From: Bacteroidetes bacterium RIFCSPLOWO2_12_FULL_35_15
GTDB taxonomy: Bacteria > Bacteroidota > Bacteroidia > 2-12-FULL-35-15
Direction of reading: 5' to 3'
Length of the DNA stretch: 55,177 bases
Assembly: GCA_001769385.1 (NCBI GenBank)
Contig: MEPB01000058.1
Location: 77,166-132,342 of the forward strand
Shown here: piece by piece, positions 25,034 through 33,914 of the stretch
Position numbering within the stretch: the stretch's first letter is position 1
Layout of the letters: each line of letters starts with the position of its first letter
Translations under genes and position numbers: made by a program
Notes under the pieces: model-generated
The model's database searches: none
Told to the model about the DNA's origin: nothing
The model's input: the letters and a program-made list of their open reading frames with translations, nothing else

Positions 25034-25789
25034 TTAACTAAAATATCCTTCAGGGTATTCCACTTTTGTTAAATACAAACCACATGCATGTGCCGAAAGT
25101 CCGGCATTGGAACGGGTTTTGCTTTCGATAACTTTTTTTAAATCAGCAATCGAAAGTTTGCCTTTGCCAACATCTAATAAGGTACCAACAATTGCTCTTA
25201 CCATATTTCTTAAAAAGCGGTTGGCCGTTATGGTGAAAATTAATAAGTCTCCTTCTTCCTTCCATTCCGCTTTATATAAATTACAGATATTGGTTTTGTT
25301 TTGGGTATTACTTTTGGCAAATGATGAAAAGTCGGAATATTCAAATAATACTTTGGCCGCATTGTTCATTGCTTCCACATTCAAATTTCCATAAAGGAAA
25401 CAAGCCTTACTAATTTCAAAGGGATTCTTTTTTTTTGTAATGATATATTGATACGTTCTGGAAATTGCATCATAACGGGCATTCGCTTTTTCATTTACTT
25501 TAACTATTTTTTGAATAGCAATATCCTTTGGCAATGCATGATTAAATTTTAATATCCAATAATTCTGGTCGTTCATCAAATCGACTGATGAATCAAAATG
25601 AGCAAAATATTCCCTGGCATGCACCCCTGTATCTGTGCGGCCACAACCCATTACGGTGGTTGGTTCATTCAATAACCGGGATAGCATCTCATTTATTATT
25701 TGCTGAATGGTGTGGGCAGAGTTTTTTTGAACCTGCCATCCACTGTATGCTGTTCCGTTATATGAAAGTTGAATAAAATAGCGTTGCAA
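25034..25789 (-). CDS. truA: tRNA pseudouridine synthase A
   Basis: TruA of 251 residues, which converts uridine 38-40 of the tRNA anticodon stem-loop to pseudouridine. The catalytic aspartate is D53 in MGCGRTDTGVHAREYFAHFD. FLRNMVRAIVGTLLDVGKG and the C-terminal AGLSAHACGLYL are family hallmarks. The start codon is TTG at 25787-25789 (then CAA CGC TAT, giving MQRYFIQLSYNG). No ATG or GTG lies upstream in frame close enough to fit the family's N-terminus. A TACCTTTG promoter element lies 43 bases upstream. truA and the ABC exporter form a two-gene operon. Confidence 0.95.
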   Translation of the reverse strand: MQRYFIQLSYNGTAYSGWQVQKNSAHTIQQIINEMLSRLLNEPTTVMGCGRTDTGVHAREYFAHFDSSVDLMNDQNYWILKFNHALPKDIAIQKIVKVNEKANARYDAISRTYQYIITKKKNPFEISKACFLYGNLNVEAMNNAAKVLFEYSDFSSFAKSNTQNKTNICNLYKAEWKEEGDLLIFTITANRFLRNMVRAIVGTLLDVGKGKLSIADLKKVIESKTRSNAGLSAHACGLYLTKVEYPEGYFS

Positions 25790-25832
25790 AATATGCAGAT
25801 TTAATAGTTTATAGGCGATAGCGTGATCAGCG

Positions 25833-25840
25833 CAAAGGTA
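25833..25840 (-). promoter_or_regulatory. Candidate -7 promoter element for truA operon
   Basis: TACCTTTG on the minus strand fits the TAnnTTTG consensus, with TTTTTC just upstream. It leaves a leader of about 35-40 bases before the TTG start codon. Confidence 0.55.
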
Positions 25841-25930
25841 GAAAAAGTATCGGAAAATTTTTAATTAATCTCTTGCTGCCATTAACAAATTTTAACATCA
25901 AAAAGCATTTAAAATTGTCACTTTTAGTGT

Positions 25931-25938
25931 TAATTTTG
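25931..25938 (+). promoter_or_regulatory. Candidate -7 promoter element for the moxR-bat operon
   Basis: TAATTTTG matches TAnnTTTG. The leader to the moxR start would be about 75 bases and contains an imperfect hairpin, CCTACT (25961-25966) with AGTAGG (25986-25991). Spacing to an upstream TTG is short, so confidence is limited. Confidence 0.4.
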
Positions 25939-26019
25939 TCACATCAAAAAAACAGGTGTAACCTACTCTTAGAAAATATATCAAAAAGTAGGAATGGTTT
26001 AACAAATTAATCAAAAACA

Positions 26020-27006
26020 ATGACTGACATTAAAGAATTAAACGAGCGGATTCAACGGGAGAGTGCTTTTGTTGACTTACTGACTATGGAAATGGACAAA
26101 GTAATTGTGGGGCAGAAATACATGGTTGAACGTTTATTAATCGGATTACTTTCGAACGGGCATATTTTATTGGAAGGAGTACCAGGATTGGCAAAAACTC
26201 TTGCCATTAAATCGCTTGCGTCCACAATTCATGCAAATTTTAGCAGGATTCAATTTACTCCGGATCTTTTACCTGCCGATCTGATTGGGACAATGATCTA
26301 CAGTCAAAAGAGAGAAGAATTTACTGTTAAGCATGGCCCTATTTTCGCCAACTTTATTTTAGCTGATGAGATAAATCGTGCTCCGGCAAAAGTTCAGAGC
26401 GCTTTGCTTGAAGCAATGCAAGAGAGACAAGTTACTATTGGCGAAGAAACATTTAAATTGCCAAATCCTTTTTTAGTTCTTGCAACACAAAATCCAATTG
26501 AACAGGAAGGTACGTATCCATTGCCGGAAGCTCAGGTTGACCGTTTTATGTTAAAAATAGTAGTTGGTTATCCAAGCAAAGAAGAAGAACAAAAGATCAT
26601 TCGTCAAAATCTCGCTAACGAATATCCTACTGTAAATGCAATATTGTCGCAAGAAGATATTTTGAAAGCACGCAGGGTGGTGAAAGATGTATATATGGAT
26701 GAAAAAATTGAAAAATATATCATTGATATTGTTTTTGCAACACGTTACCCACACGAATATAAACTTGATAAATTCAAAGGTCTGATCAGCTTTGGTGGAT
26801 CACCAAGAGCAAGCATTAATCTGGCAATTGCTTCAAAAGCTTATGCATTCATTAAACGCAGAGGATACGTTATTCCTGAAGATGTACGCGCCATCTGTGC
26901 GGATGTATTGCGCCACCGTATCGGATTGACATACGAAGCAGAAGCTGAAAATATTACTTCCGAAATGATCATTAACGAAATTTTAAATACGGTAGAGGTA
27001 CCTTAA
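26020..27006 (+). CDS. moxR: MoxR family AAA+ ATPase
   Basis: A MoxR-type AAA+ ATPase of 328 residues. The Walker A is GVPGLAKT (residues 53-60). The Walker B region is FILADEINRAPAKVQSALLEAM, followed by the sensor 1 stretch LATQNPIEQEGTYPLPEAQVDRF and the sensor 2 arginine in FGGSPRASINLA. MoxR ATPases act as chaperones that work with von Willebrand factor A (VWA) proteins to mature or remodel membrane or metalloenzyme complexes. Here it opens a typical Bacteroidota cluster, moxR, DUF58, BatD-like, batA, batB, batC, batD, batE. A REP-like repeat at 27008 directly follows the stop codon. Confidence 0.95.
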   Translation: MTDIKELNERIQRESAFVDLLTMEMDKVIVGQKYMVERLLIGLLSNGHILLEGVPGLAKTLAIKSLASTIHANFSRIQFTPDLLPADLIGTMIYSQKREEFTVKHGPIFANFILADEINRAPAKVQSALLEAMQERQVTIGEETFKLPNPFLVLATQNPIEQEGTYPLPEAQVDRFMLKIVVGYPSKEEEQKIIRQNLANEYPTVNAILSQEDILKARRVVKDVYMDEKIEKYIIDIVFATRYPHEYKLDKFKGLISFGGSPRASINLAIASKAYAFIKRRGYVIPEDVRAICADVLRHRIGLTYEAEAENITSEMIINEILNTVEVP

Positions 27007-27007
27007 T

Positions 27008-27046
27008 CTACGAAATACGCCCTTCGACAAGTTCAGGGTGACTACG
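27008..27046 (-). repeat. REP-like repeat, CCCT/AGGG stem variant
   Basis: The inverted counterpart of 174-209: the reverse complement differs at two positions over 35 bases. It starts 2 bases after the moxR stop, inside the moxR-bat operon, where a hairpin could modulate mRNA stability between the genes. Confidence 0.75.
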
Positions 27047-27124
27047 AATAAACGAAACCGAGTTTGCTACACTTGGTCTTTTAAAATTGCAATACTGAAT
27101 TGGTTTTTTATAAATGAAAATTAG

Positions 27125-27988
27125 ATGGAAACATCAGAGCTGCTGAAAAAAGTCAGAAAAATCGAAATTAAAACACGTGGACTTTCTAACCAGATATTTT
27201 CCGGAGAATACCACAGTGCTTTTAAAGGACGTGGTATGACCTTTAGTGAAGTTCGTGAATACCAGCCGGGTGATGATATTAGATCCATCGATTGGAATGT
27301 AACTGCTCGTTTTAATACTCCATTTGTAAAAGTATTTGAAGAAGAACGCGAAATGACAGTTATGCTCTTAGTGGATGTGAGCGCATCCGGTGAATTCGGA
27401 ACTCAAAAACAATTGAAACAGGAATTAATTACTGAGTTGTGTGCAGTACTCGCTTTTTCTTCCATTCAGAATAATGATAAGATCGGTATCATTTTCTTTA
27501 CCGATAAAATCGAAAAATTTATTCCTCCTAAAAAAGGGAAGAGCCATGTATTACGAATTATTCGTGATCTGATTGAATTTGAGCCGGAACATAAAAAAAC
27601 AGATATTCAATTAGCATTAAAATATTTGACAAGTGTTATAAAAAAAAGAAGTATTGCTTTTGTCATTTCAGATTTTATGGCGGATAATTTTTCTGATGCC
27701 ATGAAGATCGCAAATAAAAAACATGATCTTGTAGCATTGCGGATATATGATAAACGTGAGCATGAATTACCAAATATCGGTTTGATAAAAATGATGGATG
27801 CTGAGTCAGGGACATTGAAATGGATAGATACATCTGATAAAAGTGTACGTGTTCATTTTGCAGCAAATGCTAAACGTCATGAAGCTTATTTAAAAGAATT
27901 GTTTACTAAAAGCGGTGTTGATACTGCAAATATTAATACTTCAGAATCATACATTCAGCCTTTAACAAATTTGTTTAAGAGAAGATAA
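27125..27988 (+). CDS. DUF58 domain protein
   Basis: A protein of 287 residues. The segment YHSAFKGRGMTFSEVREYQP, continuing GDDIRSIDWNVTAR, is the DUF58 signature. It is followed by a VWA-like fold (LLVDVSASGEFG, a metal-site-like DxSxS) covering about residues 75-260. No membrane helix is present, so it is cytoplasmic and probably bridges MoxR to the membrane Bat proteins. It is the second gene of the cluster, 118 bases after moxR because a repeat has been inserted between them. The exact biochemical role of DUF58 proteins is not established. Confidence 0.92.
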   Translation: METSELLKKVRKIEIKTRGLSNQIFSGEYHSAFKGRGMTFSEVREYQPGDDIRSIDWNVTARFNTPFVKVFEEEREMTVMLLVDVSASGEFGTQKQLKQELITELCAVLAFSSIQNNDKIGIIFFTDKIEKFIPPKKGKSHVLRIIRDLIEFEPEHKKTDIQLALKYLTSVIKKRSIAFVISDFMADNFSDAMKIANKKHDLVALRIYDKREHELPNIGLIKMMDAESGTLKWIDTSDKSVRVHFAANAKRHEAYLKELFTKSGVDTANINTSESYIQPLTNLFKRR

Positions 27989-28000
27989 AAAAAACTCAGC

Positions 28001-28043
28001 CCTTAATCCCTTCTCCACAAGAGAGGGGGCGATAGGTGAGAAG
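28001..28043 (+). repeat. Intergenic palindromic repeat of the CTCTCC/GGAGAG type
   Basis: CCCTTCTCC-ACAA-GAGAGGG forms an imperfect hairpin, followed by GGCGATAGGTGAGAAG. The pattern recalls the repeat at 85-137 and the insert inside uvrA at 19477-19510. It occupies most of the gap between the DUF58 gene and the next gene of the operon. Confidence 0.5.
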
Positions 28044-28050
28044 CTAAAAA

Positions 28051-29109
28051 ATGAATTATACTATAAAAAAAGAGAAGAAACAATTGTTTCAATGTTCCCA
28101 AATGAAGCTTGTGCGAGGGAACTCCGTTCCTATAGGGAAGTGCTGGGGATGGGCTTTTGTTTTTTTATTGTTTTCTTTTACTGCTTCAGCTCAGGAAATA
28201 AAAGCAACAGCAAAACTTGATAGTAGCAGTATAAAAATTGGTCAGCAGGTAAAATTGCAATTAAGTGTTCAATATAAAGCAGATAATGGTAAACATATTA
28301 AAATTCAATGGCCGGAAATTGCCGACACGATCCGTAAAGAGGTAGAAGTGGTTGGCCAGTCAAAAATTGACACATTAATTCCGGATAAGAACGATCCATT
28401 CCAATTCGTTCAAACAAAAACACTTTACATTACTTCTTTTGATTCCGGTTATTGGGCCATTCCGCCATTCAAATTTAGTGTGAATACGGATACAAATGGA
28501 ATTTTTACTGAACCTTTATTATTACAGGTAAATGGTATGGCCGTTGATACAACCATTGCTATTAAAGATATAAAACCTCCATACGCTGAAGATTATACCT
28601 GGATCGATTGGTTAAAAGATCATATGTATGTGGTATATGGATCTTTGGTTACACTACTAATAATTATAATTGTAATATTCCTGATCAGGTATTTCAAAAA
28701 AGTAAAACCACCAATGGTATTTATTGAAACACCAAAAATTCCTGCCCATATTATTGCATTTGGTAAATTAGAAGTTTTGAAGAGTGAAAAACTTTGGCAG
28801 GAAGGAAAATTAAAACAATATCATAGTTTGCTCACTGATATAGTTCGGGAGTATATTGAGAATAGATATAAGATACAAGCCTTGGAACAAACAACGGATG
28901 AGATTTTGTGGAGCTTCCGAAATGTGGCAATAGATGAAGAAAGTAAAACAAAATTAAAACGTGTTTTAGTTTTAGCCGATCTGGTAAAATTTGCCAAAGA
29001 AATTCCCTTGCCAACTGAAAATGAAATGAGTTTAACAAACAGTTACGATTTCATAAATGGTACGAAAAGAGAAGAGGAAAAAACAGACAGTAAACAAGAT
29101 ACAAAGTAA
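28051..29109 (+). CDS. BatD-like membrane protein of the Bat operon
   Basis: A protein of up to 352 residues. After a hydrophobic segment ending FSFTASAQ (residues about 33-48), a beta-sandwich region (EIKATAKLDSSSIKIGQQVK) resembles the N-terminal domain of BatD. A membrane helix follows at about 192-215 (YGSLVTLLIIIIVIFLIRYF), then a cytoplasmic helical region with DIVREYIENRYKIQALEQTT, similar to DUF4381-like tails. The signal segment is preceded by an odd 30-residue leader whose DNA looks repeat-derived, so the true start may be the ATG at 28105 or a later codon. Its position between DUF58 and batA implies a role in the same complex. Confidence 0.75.
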   Translation: MNYTIKKEKKQLFQCSQMKLVRGNSVPIGKCWGWAFVFLLFSFTASAQEIKATAKLDSSSIKIGQQVKLQLSVQYKADNGKHIKIQWPEIADTIRKEVEVVGQSKIDTLIPDKNDPFQFVQTKTLYITSFDSGYWAIPPFKFSVNTDTNGIFTEPLLLQVNGMAVDTTIAIKDIKPPYAEDYTWIDWLKDHMYVVYGSLVTLLIIIIVIFLIRYFKKVKPPMVFIETPKIPAHIIAFGKLEVLKSEKLWQEGKLKQYHSLLTDIVREYIENRYKIQALEQTTDEILWSFRNVAIDEESKTKLKRVLVLADLVKFAKEIPLPTENEMSLTNSYDFINGTKREEEKTDSKQDTK

Positions 29110-29157
29110 TTTAAGAGGTAAGCAATTTAACAATTCTGTAATACAACAATAAAATTA

Positions 29158-30168
29158 ATGTTCAGTTTCTTTAACGATATCACATTTGCAAACAAGGAAT
29201 TATTTTGGTTATTACTGATAATCCCCGTAATTATTGGGTGGTATATTTGGAAGAACAAAACATATTCTGCCGAACTAAAAGTATCGTCATTCAAAGGATT
29301 TGAAGGAATAAAAAAATCCTATAAACATTATCTGCGTCATTCATTGATTGCCACGCGGTTAATTGCAATTGCTTTGTTTATAGTTGTTTTGGCTCGTCCT
29401 CAATCACGTTCCAGTTATAAGGATGTTAAAACGGAAGGAATTGACATTGTTATGGCATTGGATATTTCGGGAAGTATGTTGGCAAAAGATTTTAAACCAA
29501 ACAGAATTGAGGCAGCCAAGGAGGTAGCGCAGGATTTTATTGACAGTCGTCCAAATGATAGGATTGGTTTAGTAATATTTAGTGGAGAAAGTTTTACGCA
29601 ATGCCCATTAACTACTGACCATGCAGTTATAAAAAATTTATTTTCAGGAATTCACACGGGTATGGTTGCTGATGGTACAGCGATTGGAAATGGTCTGGCA
29701 ACAGCAGTTACAAGAGTAAAAGATAGTAAAGCGAAGAGTAAAGTAATCATTCTTTTAACGGATGGTGTAAATAATCAAGGATCTGTTGCACCATTAACTG
29801 CTGCTGAAATAGCAAAAGCATTTAGCGTTCGTGTTTATACAATCGGGGTAGGAACTATTGGGAAAGCACTTGCTCCAATTGCGATGTATCCTGATGGAAG
29901 TTATGAATATGGGTATGTTGATGTAAATATTGATGAGAAAGTGTTGAACTCTATTTCTGATATGACCGGAGGAAAATATTTCCGTGCGACTGATAATGAT
30001 AAATTAAAAGACATCTATAAAGAAATCGACCGACTTGAAAAAACAATTTTTGAAGAAAAGAATTTTACAAATAAAGCCGAACATTTTTTGCCTTTTGCAT
30101 TAGCCGCAGCTTTGTTTTTATTAGTAGAATTTGCATTAAAAAATACACTATTTAAAAGTATCCCATAA
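29158..30168 (+). CDS. batA: BatA, VWA domain membrane protein
   Basis: A protein of 336 residues with an N-terminal BatA-type helix pair (FWLLLIIPVIIGWYIW and LIATRLIAIALFIVVLARP), a VWA domain from about residue 95 (VMALDISGSMLAKDFKPNRI, a full DxSxS metal site, and LLTDGVNNQGSVAP) and one C-terminal membrane helix (FALAAALFLLVEFAL). BatA belongs to the Bacteroides aerotolerance cluster, although a direct oxygen function has been questioned. It is better viewed as an envelope stress complex with MoxR. The VWA domain should lie in the cytoplasm or periplasm between the helices. Three copies of a 14-base repeat separate it from batB. Confidence 0.93.
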   Translation: MFSFFNDITFANKELFWLLLIIPVIIGWYIWKNKTYSAELKVSSFKGFEGIKKSYKHYLRHSLIATRLIAIALFIVVLARPQSRSSYKDVKTEGIDIVMALDISGSMLAKDFKPNRIEAAKEVAQDFIDSRPNDRIGLVIFSGESFTQCPLTTDHAVIKNLFSGIHTGMVADGTAIGNGLATAVTRVKDSKAKSKVIILLTDGVNNQGSVAPLTAAEIAKAFSVRVYTIGVGTIGKALAPIAMYPDGSYEYGYVDVNIDEKVLNSISDMTGGKYFRATDNDKLKDIYKEIDRLEKTIFEEKNFTNKAEHFLPFALAAALFLLVEFALKNTLFKSIP

Positions 30169-30174
30169 AAGAAT

Positions 30175-30216
30175 AAGCAAAAGACAGTAAGCAAAAGACA
30201 GTAAGCAAAAGACAGT
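30175..30216 (+). repeat. Three 14-base tandem repeats between batA and batB
   Basis: The unit AAGCAAAAGACAGT is repeated exactly three times (30175, 30189, 30203), followed by a degenerate copy. It probably expands and contracts by slippage and changes the batA-batB spacing. Confidence 0.9.
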
Positions 30217-30287
30217 AAAGCAATAGGCGTAAAAAAAATAACACAAAGAACAATTAAAGAGTAAAAAAATTAAACAATTAATATAGA

Positions 30288-31325
30288 GTGTTTCAATTAG
30301 AAAATAAATATTACTTATATGCATTCGGTTTGATCCCGGTATTCGTTATCGTTTATTGGTTAGTGTCCCGATGGAGAAAAAAGGCCCTGGCCGCCTATGG
30401 TGATATTTCTATCATTCAAAGATTGTTTCCGGATGTTTCAAATTCAAAACGTATTTGGAAATTTATTTTATTCCTATTCGCATTTGCATTGATGATCATT
30501 GGAATAGTAAATCCGCAAGTTGGAACAAAATTAGAAGAAGTAAAACGTAAAGGTGCCGATCTGATGATCTGTTTGGATGTTTCGAACAGCATGAAGGCAG
30601 AGGATCTGCAACCGAATCGTTTAGAAAAAGCAAAACAAGCGATCTCAAAATTACTGGATAAGTTGGAGGGAGACAGAATTGGAATAATTGTTTTCGGTGG
30701 TGAGGCGTATGTGCAATTGCCTATTACCACTGATTATTCTGCAGCAAAACTGTTTTTGGAAAGCATTAATACGGATATGATCCCAACTCAAGGTACTGCA
30801 ATAGGAGCAGCTATTGATCTTTCAATAGAATCATTTGGAAAAGATGAAGGGAAAAACAAAGCAATTGTAATTATCACTGACGGAGAAAACCATGAGGATG
30901 ATGCAGTGAAAGAAGCAGAAAGAGCGGCAGAAAAGGGGATAGCCGTTCACACAATTGGTATGGGATCAGTGGAAGGAGCTCCAATACCGGTTTACAAAGG
31001 CAATGTGCGCGAAGGTTTCAGAAAAGATAAGGAAGGAAATACAATTGTAACAAAATTGGATGAAAAAAATTTACTGGATATTGCAAGTGCCGGAAATGGA
31101 ATAACTGTTCGTGCATCTAACTCAGATGCAGGTTTAAATAACGTGTTGGATGCAATAAATAAATTAGAGAAGAAGCAATTTGAAAGTAAAATGTATAGTG
31201 ATTACGAAGATCGTTTCCAATGGTTTATTGCTGCTGCATTTTTGTTGTTAGTAATAGAAACATTTTTGACAGAACGTAAAAGCAAACTTTATAATCGATT
31301 AAATTTATTCGGAGAAAAGAAATAA
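30288..31325 (+). CDS. batB: BatB, VWA domain membrane protein
   Basis: A protein of 345 residues with the same layout as BatA: N-terminal helix pair, a VWA domain (LMICLDVSNSMKAEDLQPNR with the DxSxS site, IVIITDGENHEDDA) and a C-terminal helix (FQWFIAAAFLLLVIETFL). The start is a GTG codon at 30288 (then TTT CAA TTA GAA). It fits the family's N-terminus (FQLENKYYLYAFGLIPV), and no ATG lies close upstream in frame. The protein ends exactly one base before the batC ATG, so the two are translationally coupled. BatA and BatB are paralogues and probably pair in the membrane. Confidence 0.93.
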   Translation: MFQLENKYYLYAFGLIPVFVIVYWLVSRWRKKALAAYGDISIIQRLFPDVSNSKRIWKFILFLFAFALMIIGIVNPQVGTKLEEVKRKGADLMICLDVSNSMKAEDLQPNRLEKAKQAISKLLDKLEGDRIGIIVFGGEAYVQLPITTDYSAAKLFLESINTDMIPTQGTAIGAAIDLSIESFGKDEGKNKAIVIITDGENHEDDAVKEAERAAEKGIAVHTIGMGSVEGAPIPVYKGNVREGFRKDKEGNTIVTKLDEKNLLDIASAGNGITVRASNSDAGLNNVLDAINKLEKKQFESKMYSDYEDRFQWFIAAAFLLLVIETFLTERKSKLYNRLNLFGEKK

Positions 31326-32054
31326 ATGAGTTTGAGCAGAAAAAACAGATTTTTTAGTTTAGCACAATTTATTATTGTTGCTTATTTCCTGTTCCCACTA
31401 ACTTCTTTTGGACAGAAAGAGAAGCAGTTTATTCATGAAGGGAACAAACAATATGATTCGAAGAAATATAGCGATGCGGAAAGAAATTATAACCAGGCAT
31501 TAACTAAAAACAAAGATTCATACAAGAGCATTTTTAATCTCGGTGATGCTTATTACAAGCAAAATAAATTTGAAGAAGCCGCAGAACAATTTCAGATACT
31601 AACCCATAAAGCAACTTCGAAAGATACACTTTCGAAAGCATATCATAATTTGGGTAATTCGCTTTTAAAATCAAAAAAATACCAGGAAAGCATTGATGCC
31701 TATAAAAATGCTTTGAAAAATAATCCAAATGATGAGGATACTCGGTATAACTTGTCATATGCCCAGCAAATGCTGAAACAACAACAACAGCAACAACAGC
31801 AAAAACAAGATAAGGATAACAAGGACAAGAAAGATAACAAGGATCAGAAAAAGGAAGATAAAAAGGAGCAGGAGAAAAAAGACAATAAAGATAAAAAGGA
31901 GCAGGAAAAACAAGAAGAACCCGAAAATAAAATCTCGAAAGAAGATGCTAAAAGGCTATTAGATGCTTTACAAAATGACGAAAAAAATCTTCATGATAAA
32001 ATGAAGAAACAAAAAATAAAGGGAGTTAAGGGACAGATCGAAAAAGACTGGTAG
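31326..32054 (+). CDS. batC: BatC, TPR protein with charged tail
   Basis: A protein of 242 residues. A signal peptide or anchor (residues 1-29, ending FPLTSFGQ) precedes about three to four tetratricopeptide repeats (residues 35-145). A low-complexity tail follows: a glutamine run encoded by CAACAACAGCAACAACAG units, then a long lysine, aspartate and glutamate block, and finally KEDAKRLLDALQNDEKNLHD, a motif shared by BatC proteins. The repetitive tail may be hypervariable in length. It starts directly at the batB stop codon. It is predicted to be periplasmic and to link the VWA proteins with BatD/BatE. Confidence 0.88.
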   Translation: MSLSRKNRFFSLAQFIIVAYFLFPLTSFGQKEKQFIHEGNKQYDSKKYSDAERNYNQALTKNKDSYKSIFNLGDAYYKQNKFEEAAEQFQILTHKATSKDTLSKAYHNLGNSLLKSKKYQESIDAYKNALKNNPNDEDTRYNLSYAQQMLKQQQQQQQQKQDKDNKDKKDNKDQKKEDKKEQEKKDNKDKKEQEKQEEPENKISKEDAKRLLDALQNDEKNLHDKMKKQKIKGVKGQIEKDW

Positions 32055-32096
32055 GTTTTTAAAAAAATTAATTTGAAGTTTGAAAGTTTTTTCTAA

Positions 32097-33914
32097 ATGA
32101 AAAAAATAGGTTACATAATATTCATTTTCCTGTTTACAAGTAATGTAATCATTGCTCAAAAATTTGTTGCTCAAACGAGCAGAACAAAAGTTGCTGCCGG
32201 TGAAACATTTCAAATCCAATTTTCACTGAATGCAAACGGTTCTAATTTTAAGGCACCTGCATTAAATGATTTTGATGTGTACTCCGGTCCAAATCAATCG
32301 ACTAGTATGTCTTATGTAAATGGGACAATGAGTCAGTCGGTTACATTGTCTTATGTTATTGCCGGAAAAAAGGAAGGGAAATTTACAATTGGCCCTGCAA
32401 GTGTAACTGTAAACGGTGCAACAATTCAATCGAATTCAATCGTTGTTGAAGTTTCAAAGGGTAATGCCAATACACAAAACCAAGGGAGTGGAAATCAGGC
32501 ACCACAAAACCCTTCTGCTCCAACAACCGAAAATGTCAGTGATAATTTATTTGTAAAAACCGTTGTAAATAAAACAAAAGTTTTTCAGGGAGAGCAAGTG
32601 GAGGTTAGCCACAAAGTATATACAAGGTATCAGTTAAGAGGTTTTCAGGATATAAAATTTCCTGACTATAATGGTTTTTGGGCACAGGATGTTCCGGTTA
32701 ATAATCAGCAAATACAAGTTTCTAACGAAAATATTGATGGCGTCAATTATCAGGTTGCTGAAATAAAAAAAACTTATTTGTTCCCGCAGCGAATTGGGAA
32801 ATTAGTTATACAACCAATGAATGTGGAGTGCGTTGTGAGAAAACAATCGAATAAAAGACCAAGAGATATTTTTGAACAGTTTTTTGGGGGCGGTTATGAG
32901 GATGTTGTTTATGCAGTAAAAAGTAAACCAATCACTATCGATGTTTCTGCGGTCCCTGAAGTAAATAAGCCAGCTGATTTTGCAAATGCTGTTGGTGATT
33001 TTTCTTTTAAAGCAGAATTAAATAAAGACAAAGTAAAAGCAAATGATGCGATCAATCTTACCATCACCTTAACCGGAAGAGGAAACATAAAACTGGTTGA
33101 TCCTTTAAAAATTAATTTTCCTGAAGATTTTGAAACTTACGATCCGAAAGTAAAAGACAATGTTACAACTTCGGCTACCGGAGTGAGTGGAAGCAAAACA
33201 TTTGATTACCTTATTATTCCCCGTCATGAGGGGGATTATAAAATAGAAGGAATTAATTTTACGTATTTCAATCCTGAAAAAAAACAATACATCACCATTC
33301 CTTCCCCTGAATTTAATATTCATGTTGAAAAAGGAAGTGAACAGGATGTGGCGGCCAATGTTTTGAATCCACGAAGTAAAGAAGATGTAAAGGTGTTAGG
33401 AAATGATATTCGTTATATTAAGACCAAGAACATTGATTTGAAACCAAAAGGAAATTATTTTTTCGGTTCCGCATTGTTTTATGTTGGTTTAATAAGTCCG
33501 TTTCTGGCATTTCTTGGCTTTATTTTTATTCGTAGAAAAAACATCGAACTTAATAAAGATGCTGTTGCTGTCAGAAGCCGGAAAGCTACAAAAATGGCTA
33601 AAAAGAGATTGTTTATTGCAGAGCAACATCTAAAACTAAACAACAAAGAATTATTTTATATCGAGATATTTAAAGCATTGTACGGTTATATAAGTGATAA
33701 ATTAAATATGCCTGTTGCTGATCTTAATAAAGAACATATTTCCGAAACCTTACAAACAAAAAATGTAAGTGCGGATATAATTTTAAAATTGATAACTACA
33801 CTTGATAACTGCGAGTATGCCCGTTATGCACCAAGTGCAGTGTCTGGCGACCTTAATGGTATTTATAGCAATACAGTTGAACTTATTACGAAAATTGAAG
33901 ATGAAATTAAATAA
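32097..33914 (+). CDS. batD: BatD, oxygen-tolerance family protein
   Basis: A protein of 605 residues. The signal peptide is MKKIGYIIFIFLFTSNVIIAQ. Periplasmic beta-sandwich domains follow (VAAGETFQIQFSLNANGSNF near residue 35, VVNKTKVFQGEQVEVSHKVY near residue 155), then a membrane helix at about 455-480 and a cytoplasmic helical tail. It matches the BatD family along its length. An N-terminal domain of the same kind occurs in the gene at 28051, suggesting an ancient duplication in this operon. It overlaps the start of batE by 14 bases, which implies translational coupling. Confidence 0.92.
   Translation: MKKIGYIIFIFLFTSNVIIAQKFVAQTSRTKVAAGETFQIQFSLNANGSNFKAPALNDFDVYSGPNQSTSMSYVNGTMSQSVTLSYVIAGKKEGKFTIGPASVTVNGATIQSNSIVVEVSKGNANTQNQGSGNQAPQNPSAPTTENVSDNLFVKTVVNKTKVFQGEQVEVSHKVYTRYQLRGFQDIKFPDYNGFWAQDVPVNNQQIQVSNENIDGVNYQVAEIKKTYLFPQRIGKLVIQPMNVECVVRKQSNKRPRDIFEQFFGGGYEDVVYAVKSKPITIDVSAVPEVNKPADFANAVGDFSFKAELNKDKVKANDAINLTITLTGRGNIKLVDPLKINFPEDFETYDPKVKDNVTTSATGVSGSKTFDYLIIPRHEGDYKIEGINFTYFNPEKKQYITIPSPEFNIHVEKGSEQDVAANVLNPRSKEDVKVLGNDIRYIKTKNIDLKPKGNYFFGSALFYVGLISPFLAFLGFIFIRRKNIELNKDAVAVRSRKATKMAKKRLFIAEQHLKLNNKELFYIEIFKALYGYISDKLNMPVADLNKEHISETLQTKNVSADIILKLITTLDNCEYARYAPSAVSGDLNGIYSNTVELITKIEDEIK

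Noticed and set aside
31780-31930. CRISPR-like or satellite repeat in batC
   Set aside because: The repeats are CAA/CAG and AAG/GAT codon runs encoding a low-complexity tail, with no spacers.
33802-33900. Earlier in-frame ATG for batE inside batD
   Set aside because: It would overlap batD by over 110 bases and give a non-signal leader. The ATG at 33901 overlapping the batD stop is the natural coupled start.
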